33,733 bases of DNA from Syntrophus aciditrophicus (lineage in GTDB: Bacteria; Desulfobacterota; Syntrophia; Syntrophales; UBA8958). Below the pieces are notes generated by a model that worked only from the letters and a program-made list of their open reading frames with translations, did no database searches and had not been told where the DNA came from. The stretch lies in the NCBI GenBank assembly GCA_020718905.1, contig DYRD01000021.1:1-33733 (forward strand). The letters are read 5' to 3'. Shown in pieces: positions 25,099 through 33,200 of this stretch. The position numbers were made by a program, and so were the translations under genes. How positions within the stretch are numbered: the first letter of the stretch is position 1; every line of letters starts with the position of its first letter.

Positions 25099-25323
25099 TC
25101 ATTTCCGGTTAATCAGCCAGAGGATCAGAGAAAGGATCACACTGGCGACGATGCTCGTCGCGAGGGGGAAATAGAAGGTAAACTTTTCTCCCTTGTAGAA
25201 AAGATCTCCCGGGAGCTTGCCTACCCAGGGGATCTTTCCCCCGATAATCATCAACAGGCCGACACCGGCGACGACGAGGCCGATGATCAGAAATATCTTG
25301 CCGAACTGAGAGAAATCATTCAT
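25099..25323 (-). CDS. DUF2905 family small membrane protein
   Basis: A 74-residue protein with two hydrophobic helices (about 10-28 and 50-70) joined by GGKIPWVGKLPGDLFYKGEKFTFY, the signature of DUF2905. The function of the family is unknown. It converges on the adenosine deaminase gene and lies upstream-adjacent to nothing functionally related. The usual length of the family is about 65-75 residues, so it is complete. Confidence 0.88.
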   Translation of the reverse strand: MNDFSQFGKIFLIIGLVVAGVGLLMIIGGKIPWVGKLPGDLFYKGEKFTFYFPLATSIVASVILSLILWLINRK

Positions 25324-25390
25324 TGGTGCATTACCTCGGGTCAGTGATAACCTCGGGAATCTTCTTATTGGCCAACCAGATGATAACGCG

Positions 25391-27205
25391 CTATTTCAAC
25401 CGTTCCATATTCTTACAGGCCTGGGAGTCTTTCAGCTTTTCACAGAGGTACTGGTATTCGGATTTTGCCTTTCCGGGCAAGCCCATCTCCTCGTAGATGG
25501 CCCCCCGGCGGTTAACAATGTGGGCGGCAAGCATCCTCCAGAGGCATCCCTCCGCCTCGCTTCGGGTCAGCTTCAGTAATTTTTCATCTCCTCCCCCCTG
25601 GATGGCCTGGTAATCGTCATCCGTCAGCAGGTCTTTAGCATGGCGAAGATGCTGATCCAGTATCGCTTTCGCTTCTTTCAACTCCTCCAGGGCCGAATCG
25701 TACTGTTTCTCGAAGGCCGCGGCTTTGAACAAATAGACCCTTACTAAAATCAGGGCATTTTCGCCCTCCGGCCTGCCTGAATTAAGCAAACGGATGGCCT
25801 CGGAATAGTCCCGGAGTTTGTTTTCCCGGCGATCATCCAGATCGGCCCTCAGAATATAATCCTCCGCCTTCCCTTTTTTCCGGGAGATTTTGATGTTCAG
25901 CCCCTTCAGGGTCTCTTCTTTTTTCCTTTCATCCACAAATGCGGATGCGGGATAAATCTTCTTAATCAGCTTTGCCACTTCGCTTTTCTGCATCGCGTCA
26001 TCTGCATCTTTGACATCTTTTTCCTTCCCCGCGTATATCTTTTTTGATTCCGCCATGTCTTTTTTCCAGAACTCAGTTTTGCCCATGTCACTATAAAGGT
26101 TTGCCCGGTTCTCGTAATACCCCCCGAGCTCGCTGCAGTCAGCTTCCCGGCAGAGAACGATGGCCCGTGATATATCACTGATGGCCTTGTCGTCGTCTTC
26201 GCTGTAATAATTAGATCTTTTCGCGTAATATTCCGGATTGTCCGGTTTAAGGGAGATAGCGAAATTGATATCGTTGAATATCTGCTCAGCATACTTTTTT
26301 TTGATCTCACTGAGGACCGCAACACTTGCTTGCCGTGCCTGGGCAATCTGCCCCTGGATCTTCTTGAGGCGGTTGTAAACATCCGCCCTCATTGCATAAG
26401 CTTCGGCGTGGCCTTTATAGAGGGAAATGGCCTTGTTCAGATCGGATAAGGCCTTTTGCAGATTTTCCTGTTGCACCGTGCACTCCGACGGCCCCTTGCT
26501 CAAAAGCATAGCGCAGTCATCGCTACTGAAGCTTTTGGCGAGATCGGCCCTTCTGATATAGGCCGCGACAAGGGCCGGATTCAATTCAATAGCCTGATCG
26601 TACGCCTTCATGGCCATTTCACCGCCCCCTAGTTCGGCCGCTTTCTCCAGCCAGAGGTTTGCTTTGAAACGTTTCTCCTCATTGGTGATCTCCGCCAGGA
26701 CCTGCTTTTTCTCTTCACCGTGGGCCTCGGTCAAGCGTTTTTTGAGGGCTTCCATTTCCCCGGACTGGCGGTCATAATCGGCTTTCAATCGGTTATAGGC
26801 GTCGAGGACCCCTTTGTCATCTCGTACTTTTTTGAGATTGGCCGCCACTTCCTCCGTGGTTATGACCGCCGTGATCTGCACCTGAAACTTGATGGCGTCC
26901 AGATCGCCGACCACGGATTTCTTCCTGCCGAGGACGGTTATCTTCATGGCATGATTGGCGACGACTTCCACCACATCCTTGGCAAGGGTCAGGTTCTCTA
27001 TTTGCGAGTAGCTCTTCACAAAGACCCCCGCCTCCTCTGCGGCATTCCGGGCGGCCTGTTTCATGGCCCTTTCTTCCGCGATGGCCATGGTCTCTCCCGC
27101 CCCCATGGTATATTCCCCCTCGGCAATAATTTCTCTCGTTTCACAACTCCCCCTGGCCGGGAAAAGGGACAGCAAGATCATCAGGCAAAGAATAAGATAC
27201 TTCAT
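25391..27205 (-). CDS. Exported TPR-repeat protein with an N-terminal FlgT/LPP20-like domain
   Basis: From ATG 27205, with GGAG six bases ahead, the product is 604 aa; the frame also opens to a TTG at 27295 but the signal peptide MKYLILCLMILLSLFPARGS fixes the start. Mature residues to about 110 (EGEYTMGAGETMAIAEERAMKQAARNAAEEAGVF...) resemble the small alpha/beta domain seen in FlgT and LPP20-type proteins, called from pattern only. A coiled-coil-like stretch of charged residues (about 130-180) follows, then several tetratricopeptide units, e.g. around AYDQAIELNPALVAAYIRRADLA and DLNKAISLYKGHAEAYAMRADVY. No catalytic motif is seen; a periplasmic scaffold role is inferred. Confidence 0.8.
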   Translation of the reverse strand: MKYLILCLMILLSLFPARGSCETREIIAEGEYTMGAGETMAIAEERAMKQAARNAAEEAGVFVKSYSQIENLTLAKDVVEVVANHAMKITVLGRKKSVVGDLDAIKFQVQITAVITTEEVAANLKKVRDDKGVLDAYNRLKADYDRQSGEMEALKKRLTEAHGEEKKQVLAEITNEEKRFKANLWLEKAAELGGGEMAMKAYDQAIELNPALVAAYIRRADLAKSFSSDDCAMLLSKGPSECTVQQENLQKALSDLNKAISLYKGHAEAYAMRADVYNRLKKIQGQIAQARQASVAVLSEIKKKYAEQIFNDINFAISLKPDNPEYYAKRSNYYSEDDDKAISDISRAIVLCREADCSELGGYYENRANLYSDMGKTEFWKKDMAESKKIYAGKEKDVKDADDAMQKSEVAKLIKKIYPASAFVDERKKEETLKGLNIKISRKKGKAEDYILRADLDDRRENKLRDYSEAIRLLNSGRPEGENALILVRVYLFKAAAFEKQYDSALEELKEAKAILDQHLRHAKDLLTDDDYQAIQGGGDEKLLKLTRSEAEGCLWRMLAAHIVNRRGAIYEEMGLPGKAKSEYQYLCEKLKDSQACKNMERLK

Positions 27206-27560
27206 GTTTTGCTCCGCATTATAAAAAATATCAATTCGCCCATAGATCCTCCGGTAAATAACCTGTTTGGCATGTGGCCAGCAGCGGCGGATCAATAAGG
27301 TTTACTCCCATTGAAATAGGTCGTTGCCATAATTGGTCCCTCATATGTGAGAAAATGTGCGGCATAATGGCGCTAAATAGCTATAAAGTCAAGAAATTAT
27401 TGATGTATGTCTGGGGGTGTGGTTGTTGTTGATGTGAAACGGACATGGGGGACAGTAGTCACAGAAAGGGGTGAGGATTAAGGGGCAGATCCCTCCCCGC
27501 CCCAGCCCTCCCCCTGCCGGGGAGGGAGGTAGTAGTTCAAGTCCCTTCCATGCATGGGGA
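27206..27560. other. 355-base intergenic region with a GC-rich palindrome
   Basis: No gene is supported. The stretch 27301-27480 is unremarkable and carries the upstream region of the TPR gene. It contains GGGGGACAGTAGTCACAG (27449-27466), faintly like ends of small REP-associated elements but too short to call. The GC-rich palindrome at 27491-27526 is described separately. Confidence 0.5.
27491..27526. repeat. GC-rich palindromic repeat next to buk
   Basis: CCCTCCCC (27506-27513) and GGGGAGGG (27519-27526) form a perfect 8-bp stem with a 5-base loop, preceded by a second CCCTCCCC (27491-27498). No T-tract follows on either strand, so it is not an intrinsic terminator. Palindromes of this form are common dispersed repeats in many bacteria. 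Confidence 0.6.
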
Positions 27561-28630
27561 TCAGTATTTTTTTATTGTCTCTTCCCCCTCCAGGACCCGC
27601 AGACCGCCGGCCGCCAAGGCCGCCACTTCATCCTCTCCGGGATAAACGGCAACGGGGGCGAGGAACCGGACCCGCGCTGCGATCAGCCCGGTCAGCATTT
27701 CCGAATGGGCGATCCCGCCGGTGAGAACGATCCCGTCAAGTTCTCCATTCAGCACTACGGCCATCGCCCCGATGTCCTTGGCGACCTGATAGGCCACGGC
27801 GGTAAAGACGATTCGAGCCTTTTCGTCCCCCCTCTTTATCCTTTCCTCGACCTGCTGGACATCCGTCGTGCCCAGGTAGGCCGCCAGGCCGCCCTGTCCC
27901 ACCAGCCGACCCTGGAGCTGTTTTTTATCGAGGTTCCCGGAAAAGGCGAGGTTGATAAGATCCATCGTAGGCAAGGAGCCGGCCCGTTCCGGGGTGAGCG
28001 GCCCCTCGCCGAGGCCGTGGGTGCAGTCGATGACCCGCCCCTGCCGATGGGCGCCGATGGTGATCCCGCCCCCGAGGTGGGCCACGACGACGTTAATGTC
28101 CTCGTATCTTTTCCCCAGGGCGGCGGCGAAACGCCGCGCCGCGATCTTCTGGTTCAAGGCATGAAAAGCGCTTTTGCGCTCAATCTCCGGAAGCCCCGAT
28201 ACCCTCGCCAGAGGTTCGAATTCATCGGTGCTGGGCGAGTCGATGACGATGGCCGGCATGCCGAATTGCTTGGCAATGCTCAGCGCCATGGCCGGACCCA
28301 GGCCGACGGGTGTTTTCCGTACTTTCCCGCCAACAGCTCGGCGCACATGCTTTCGTCTATCCGATAGGCCCCGGCGGGGGCCGGTTTTCCCAAGCCGCCC
28401 CGGCTGACGACCATGTCGATCTCTTTGAGATTGATCATGTTTTTCTTCAGTAATTTCATCACGTCCATTTCCCGCAGGGGGAGCTGCTCGGCAAGGGTTG
28501 CATAGTCGGCCAGATCTTCACTGCCGTAACGGATGTTTTCCAGGGCTTCGGGGGCAGCGCCCCCGAAGGAGGCAACCTTGGTAGAGGTGGAGCCCACATT
28601 GATGACGAGGAGACAATGCTGCTTAACCAT
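27561..28630 (-). pseudogene. buk: Butyrate kinase, interrupted by a one-base frameshift
   Basis: Butyrate kinase makes butyrate and ATP from butyryl-phosphate, or the reverse. The N-terminal frame (28630 downward) has the ASKHA phosphate loop LLVINVGSTSTKVASF and GAYRIDESMCAELL. The second frame starts at GLGPAMALSIAKQFG and contains VVAHLGGGITIGAH, GEGPLTPERAGSLP and LTGGIAHSE. They join if one base is restored near 28303-28308 (HPS-GLGPAMA); the joined length, 356 aa, is exactly typical. It overlaps the ptb1 end by eight bases and has a GGAGGGG site. The rest of the gene is undamaged, so sequencing error is a serious possibility. Confidence 0.88.
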
Positions 28631-29524
28631 TGGCCCCTCCGTTCCGGCAGGCGAGGCAGGCCAGGGCGATTTCCGTCAGCCGGTTTTCAGCGGCGACGAT
28701 GGGTAGGTTCAGGATCACCGGCTTGGAAGCTCCCATAACCAGGCCCGCCGTCTGCATCTTTCCGAAGAAAACAAGGGCCTCGGCCAGCAGTTGCCCCGTG
28801 TCGATTTCGGGGACGAGATAAATATCCACGTTGCCCGTCACGACGCTTTGGAGCCCTTTCCGCCCGGCGGCCACCTGGCTCAGGGCGCAGTCGATATCGA
28901 GAGGCCCTTCCACAATGGCCTTGCCGAATTGCCGGCGCTCTCCCATCTTGGCGAGAATCGCCGCGTCGAGGGTGGAAGGAATGCCGGGATTGACCTGTTC
29001 GATGGCCGCCAGGACCGCCACTTTCGGCGCTTCGATGCCGAGGAGGCGGGCGAGTTGCAGGGCGTTCATGAGGAGCTGCTGTTTTTCGACCAAGGTCGGA
29101 TTGCTATTGATAAAGGTATCCGTTACGAGGATCAGTTTTTCCCGCTTTAAGAGAGAAAAGATGGAAACATAGCTTGGGACCCCGCCTTTGGGCAATAGCC
29201 CTTGCTCCTTGTCACGGAGGGCCTCGAGAAGCTCCCGGGGGGGCGGCGCCGCCCTGCATGAGGATGTCGCCCCTGCCGTCGCGGACGATGGCAACCGCCC
29301 GTCTCATAATCCTCCCGGAGTTCGTATTTTCCCACGGCAAGCGGGGACCCGCCGACCAGGGCTGCCAGCGAGCTGCCGGCGCCAACAAGGATCGGGATGA
29401 TCAACCCGGCGGAGGAAGCTGCGGCCAGGAGGGAAATGTCCGTCGCGGACGGGGAGGGGATGACAAGCTTCTTTGGCCTGTTTAGCTTTGCCGCTGCCAG
29501 TATCTCTTTGAAAGAGATCACCAT
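28623..29524 (-). pseudogene. ptb: Phosphate butyryltransferase (ptb1), two frameshifts
   Basis: Ptb swaps the CoA of an acyl-CoA for phosphate, feeding the kinase. The start is MVISFKEILAAAK, with a GGAGG site eight bases ahead. The first frame fails after YETGG. The middle segment A-V-A-I-V-R-D-G-R-G-D-I-L-M-Q-G-G is in another frame, and P-R-E-L-L-E-A-L-R-D-K onwards is in the third. Each change fits one extra base: in the CCC at 29298-29300 and in the seven-G run at 29237-29243. Corrected, the gene has 299 residues, the usual length. Later motifs are intact: VNPGIPSTLDAAILAKM, EGPLDIDCALS, NVDIYLVPEIDTGQLLAE and AGLVMGASKPV. It sits one base after ptb2 and overlaps buk. Confidence 0.86.
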
Positions 29525-29525
29525 C

Positions 29526-30446
29526 TCACTGCACCTCCTTTTTCATGCGATCGGCAAGGACGACGCTCATGGCGATCTGTTGGACGATGTTGTCGTTGAA
29601 GTCGGACCGGGCGGGAATGCAGACCGGCCCCCGGGAAGTGGCGACCAGCGAACTCCGGGTAACGTCGAGAAAGAAGTCGAGCTTGCAGATGATGTTGCCC
29701 GTGTCGAGACAGGGAACGAGGAGGATATGGGGCATTTCCGCGCCGCTGATGCTGCCGTAAGCCACCCGGCGGTCCCGACCGCCCAGGAAGATGTCCGCAA
29801 ATGAAGTCGCCGGAACGATTTCGCAGGCCCCGAAATCTCCGGCATCGCCTGCCTTTTGCAATGCTTCGTAATCTTCGTATGAGGCCAGTTTCCCGCCGAC
29901 TTCCCGCTGGCCGGACAGAACGGCGATCTTCGGACGGGGGTAGCCCAGGAGGTGATACACAAAGACGGCGTTTTTGATGATTTCCCCCTTGGCCTTGAGG
30001 TCCGGCTTGATGTTGACGCCCGTATCGGTAAAAACGACGAGGTGATCGATCCCGGGGACCTCCCAGAAAGTCACGACGCTCACCGTCATGTCCGAACCGG
30101 CCTTTGCCTCCTCGCGGATGATGGAGCGGTAGATATAGGAGGTCGGGATTTGCCCCTTGCCGGCGATGGGTGCCGCGCCGGAAAAAAGCATTCTGATCCC
30201 GAGATCGGAAATGCCCTGGAGCTCGTCGCCGGAGATTTTTTGGAACGGACTGATATCGAAGGCAACCTTTTCCGCCGCTTCCGCGATCTTTTGGGCGTTG
30301 CCGATGAGGACGGGTTCGATATAGCCAAGTTCCGAGCTTTTCTTGACCGCCAGCATGAACTCTTCATCTTCGGGAGCCAGGACGGCCATCTTCTTCGGTC
30401 CTTTCTCCCGCGCCAGCCTGGCAAAATCGCTTAATGATCTGATCAT
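29526..30446 (-). CDS. Phosphate acyltransferase of the Ptb family (ptb2), divergent and intact
   Basis: A 306-residue protein of the phosphate acetyl/butyryltransferase fold. It aligns with ptb1 along its length: KKMAVLAPEDEEFMLAV at the start, VVTFWEVPGIDHLVVFTDTGVNIKPDL, RPKIAVLSGQREVGGKLAS and HILLVPCLDTGNIICKLDFFLDV near the end. The C-terminal A-G-[IL]-V-x-G-[AT]-K/R-V-P-[IV] signature is altered (SSLVATSRGPVCIP), and the V-N-x-x-I-P-S-T segment is absent (G-Q-R-E-V-G-G-K). The active-site-like features may therefore be changed, and a different acyl substrate or a non-catalytic role is possible. It leads the minus-strand operon ptb2-ptb1-buk. A GGA ribosome site is present. Confidence 0.8.
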   Translation of the reverse strand: MIRSLSDFARLAREKGPKKMAVLAPEDEEFMLAVKKSSELGYIEPVLIGNAQKIAEAAEKVAFDISPFQKISGDELQGISDLGIRMLFSGAAPIAGKGQIPTSYIYRSIIREEAKAGSDMTVSVVTFWEVPGIDHLVVFTDTGVNIKPDLKAKGEIIKNAVFVYHLLGYPRPKIAVLSGQREVGGKLASYEDYEALQKAGDAGDFGACEIVPATSFADIFLGGRDRRVAYGSISGAEMPHILLVPCLDTGNIICKLDFFLDVTRSSLVATSRGPVCIPARSDFNDNIVQQIAMSVVLADRMKKEVQ

Positions 30447-30595
30447 TGCCGCATCCTTTCCGGTATCTTAATTTAGCGGATATATTCACTTGTGCGGCAG
30501 TGTATGATAGGTTTTTTAAAATGTAAAATATATTATTCATCTCAGTTTGATATTTTTTAAGAATAAATATGATTAAGAGATCAAAGAAATAAGCG

Positions 30596-30671
30596 TGATA
30601 TATCAATCATCTGGGCGACGATAATCCATTTGACAATTTATGCTCGCAAGGGTTAGAAGTCTCACATGAAA
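30596..30671 (+). repeat. Upstream element, copy B (promoter-like), before the glycosyltransferase gene
   Basis: This copy matches 23400-23477 and ends at the glycosyltransferase ATG (30666). It has TTGACA (30630-30635), an 18-base spacer and TAGAAG (30654-30659), with ATG only six bases beyond. If it works as a promoter, the transcript would be leaderless or nearly so. TGATATATCA (30596-30605) is palindromic. The rest of the gap from 30447 is AT-rich without other features. Confidence 0.6.
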
Positions 30672-32129
30672 ATCAACTGGGAACGGACGACCCTTATCTT
30701 TGTGGGTATTTTAACCCTGCTGCGCCTGGCCGTGGCCCCCACCTTCGGATTAGGGGTCGATGAGGCCCATTATTTCCTTTATGCCTACTTCCTCGATTGG
30801 AGTTATGTGGATCATCCGCCCCTGGTCGGGTGGACTCACTGGCCTCTCTACGCCCTGTTCGGAACAAACGAATTCCTTGTCCGCCTGCCGGCGATTCTCC
30901 TTTTTGCGGGGGTTTCCTTATTTGTTTACCGCTTTACCCTTTCCTTTTCCGAATCGGGATCGATCTCCTTTCTGTCCGTCGTCGCCGTCAACAGCCCATT
31001 TATTCTCAATGCCATGGGCATCATGCTCCTGCCGGACTGTTTCCTCCTGCTCCTCGTATTTCCCCTTATGACCACGATCAGGAAGATATCGGAAAGGGGA
31101 GAGATCCGGCATTTTGTCTGTCTCGGCCTGCTGCTCGGTCTGGCCGGTCTGGCCAAATATACGGCTGTTTTGTTTGTTCCTCCCCTCCTGATCTTCCTGA
31201 TCATGAAGAAGCGCTACAACCGGATCTTTTCCCCGGGGATGTTCCTGGCGGCGGGTATTGCACTGTTGATGATCAGCCCCGTTCTGTACTGGAATATGCA
31301 AAATGACTACATCAGCTTCCGCTACCAGGGCGGCCATGTGCTGGCTGCTACCAGCCCGATGGTCAAGTCTTTTTTGGTTTCCATCCTGACCCAGTTCGGG
31401 GCCTATAGCCCGTTCCTCTTTCTCATGGCCTTTTACGGTTTGTACAAGGGCTGGAAATCTACGGATGACCGTATCCGCCTCTCCGTGCTCTTCGGCGTCT
31501 TTATTTTATTCTTCTTTTTTTATTCCTCTCTCTATGAGCGTACCCTGCCTCATTGGCCGAGTCTTTTTTATCTCCTCTTCATCCCCATTGGCGCCTATTA
31601 CCTCCTCTCGTCAGGGAGCAGCAGAAAACGAAAATATTTTTATTTTTCAGTTGGTTTTAGTTTAACCATTACCCTTTTTCTCTACGCGGCCCTTCCGGCC
31701 AAGTGGTTCACCTTTCCCGATTATAAATCTCCCTTCCGGGATATTGTCGGTTTTGAGACGATTGCGAGGGAAGGGGATGCGCTGCTGCGCCGGGGACCAA
31801 CCGGAAGGGACGCCGTGCCACCGCCCCGCCGGGCTCTCGCCGTAACTAACTGGACCATGGGCAGCCGGATGCTCTATTACAACCTTCCCTACGGTCACGA
31901 GGTATATGTCACGGACGACCGGAAGGATCAGTTCGATGTCTGGCAGCAGACGGCGCCAAAGGGATATGACCTGCTCTTTGTGAATACGCATTTTCATCAA
32001 ATGGATGTCTCCCGGAATTACCGGTGCGACGCCTCGGAGCCGGTAAAGAAGATTGACATCATCCTGAACGGAGGCAAGGTCGATACAATTGAGTATGTCT
32101 GGTGCCGGAATTATCAGGGACCGAGATAA
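30666..32129 (+). CDS. GT39/ArnT-like integral membrane glycosyltransferase
   Basis: A 487-residue GT-C type protein that should move a sugar from a polyprenyl-phosphate carrier to a lipid or protein in the periplasm. The first extracytoplasmic loop carries the catalytic D-E pair (GVDEAHYFLYAYFLDW, D32-E33) and YVDHPPLVGW (48-57), the hallmark of the ArnT/PMT-like family. About ten hydrophobic helices lie between residues 10 and 350, followed by a soluble C-terminal domain of about 130 residues. No ribosome site is obvious. The next gene, 43 bases on, is a PAP2 phosphatase, which fits lipid-carrier or lipid A work. The acceptor cannot be told from sequence. Confidence 0.87.
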   Translation: MKINWERTTLIFVGILTLLRLAVAPTFGLGVDEAHYFLYAYFLDWSYVDHPPLVGWTHWPLYALFGTNEFLVRLPAILLFAGVSLFVYRFTLSFSESGSISFLSVVAVNSPFILNAMGIMLLPDCFLLLLVFPLMTTIRKISERGEIRHFVCLGLLLGLAGLAKYTAVLFVPPLLIFLIMKKRYNRIFSPGMFLAAGIALLMISPVLYWNMQNDYISFRYQGGHVLAATSPMVKSFLVSILTQFGAYSPFLFLMAFYGLYKGWKSTDDRIRLSVLFGVFILFFFFYSSLYERTLPHWPSLFYLLFIPIGAYYLLSSGSSRKRKYFYFSVGFSLTITLFLYAALPAKWFTFPDYKSPFRDIVGFETIAREGDALLRRGPTGRDAVPPPRRALAVTNWTMGSRMLYYNLPYGHEVYVTDDRKDQFDVWQQTAPKGYDLLFVNTHFHQMDVSRNYRCDASEPVKKIDIILNGGKVDTIEYVWCRNYQGPR

Positions 32130-32172
32130 CCGGGATGGGATAATTATTCAGAATAAATTTTAGGTGTAGCTT

Positions 32173-32829
32173 ATGATTGCCGGAGGTCCGGAAAAACATA
32201 ACGATTTGTCAGGCAAAGAGATATTGATCTTCACGCTGTTTATCTTTGCGGCGATGGGGGGCAGTTTTTTTTACGTTGATCTTCCCGTCGCCGTCGCCAG
32301 CAGAGCTCTCGATATGGAAATCGTGAGCGTCTTTCAGGTCATCACCCGCCTGGGAAATGCGGCCTGGTATCTTATCCCCGTGGCCCTTCTTTTCTTGCTC
32401 TTTCATTATGCCTGGAAGCGGGAACAATGGGCTCGTTGGTCTCTCTTTGTCTTTTCCGCTGTTGCCGTCTCCGGCCTCACCACCGACCTGGTCAAATGGC
32501 TTGCCGGCCGCTGGCGTCCCAAGGCGCATCTCCAGGATCAGCTTTATGGCTTCGATTATTTCGGGATTGGCTATGAGGCCACTTCCTTTCCCTCCGGCCA
32601 TACGACGACCATCTGGGCTTTTTGCATGACCATGACGATGCTTTTTCCCCGTTACCGCCTCGTCTGGTATGTCCTGGCAATCCTGGTCAGCATCAGTCGG
32701 GTTATCGTAGGCGCCCATTATTTGAGCGATGTCTTCGCCGGGGTCTATGTGGCCGTGATAACTGTGTATTTGCTCAAGGCACAACGGTATTTTCGCCTCG
32801 AACCCCTAACCGGCGAGGGGATGTCTTAA
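32173..32829 (+). CDS. PAP2-family lipid phosphatase
   Basis: A 218-residue membrane protein of the type 2 phosphatidic acid phosphatase family. All three catalytic motifs are present: K-x6-R-P (K108 to R115-P116), PSGH (140-143) and S-R-x3-G-x-H-x3-D (S175 to D186). Five or six hydrophobic helices flank them. Members dephosphorylate undecaprenyl pyrophosphate, phosphatidic acid derivatives or lipid A. Co-location with the ArnT-like glycosyltransferase suggests a role in the same lipid pathway, such as carrier recycling or lipid A remodelling, which is an inference. Ribosome site weak. Confidence 0.93.
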   Translation: MIAGGPEKHNDLSGKEILIFTLFIFAAMGGSFFYVDLPVAVASRALDMEIVSVFQVITRLGNAAWYLIPVALLFLLFHYAWKREQWARWSLFVFSAVAVSGLTTDLVKWLAGRWRPKAHLQDQLYGFDYFGIGYEATSFPSGHTTTIWAFCMTMTMLFPRYRLVWYVLAILVSISRVIVGAHYLSDVFAGVYVAVITVYLLKAQRYFRLEPLTGEGMS

Positions 32830-33200
32830 AGATTTAGGAGAGATTATTGAATACCATTGCATCGGGCACCGTCGCAGCCTCCCTGCCTATCACGATCAGG
32901 TCCTGGAACTACGGGGAGGAGGGGACTGGCGGCTTCTGCCCACGACGGAATTCCAGGTCGCATCGGCCCATTAGGTGGAGGTATTTATATCTCTGCCGCG
33001 TTAGATAGAAAATGCCCTCACGAGGAGGTACGGAGGAGATACGACCGATTAGATCGTCCCTTGCTTTGAAAGCAGGGCGTTGGGATAAGGGAGAAGGACG
33101 ATAAACATGATGTTGATGGGGCTCAGGAAGAGAACTACCGTATCCATCTGCCGCACATAATCTTAACAAGCGGGCATCTTTCCGATTATCTTTTTTCCAA
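32830..33200. other. 371-base intergenic region, possibly a degraded coding fragment
   Basis: No gene is supported. One plus-strand frame reads sensibly as EYHCIGHRRSLPAYHDQVLE, then LRGGGDWRLLPTTEFQVASA, but meets TAG three times within about 100 bases and matches nothing I recognise. It might be a decayed gene end. A small hairpin lies near 33057-33078. Confidence 0.35.

Noticed and set aside
27449-27466. Remnant end of a REP-associated transposable element
   Set aside because: The match is short and from memory only; no inverted repeats or transposase lie nearby.
32839-33075. TAG recoding (pyrrolysine) in the right-hand intergenic frame
   Set aside because: No pyrrolysine machinery is in view, the frame has no known family, and other genes end normally at TAG.
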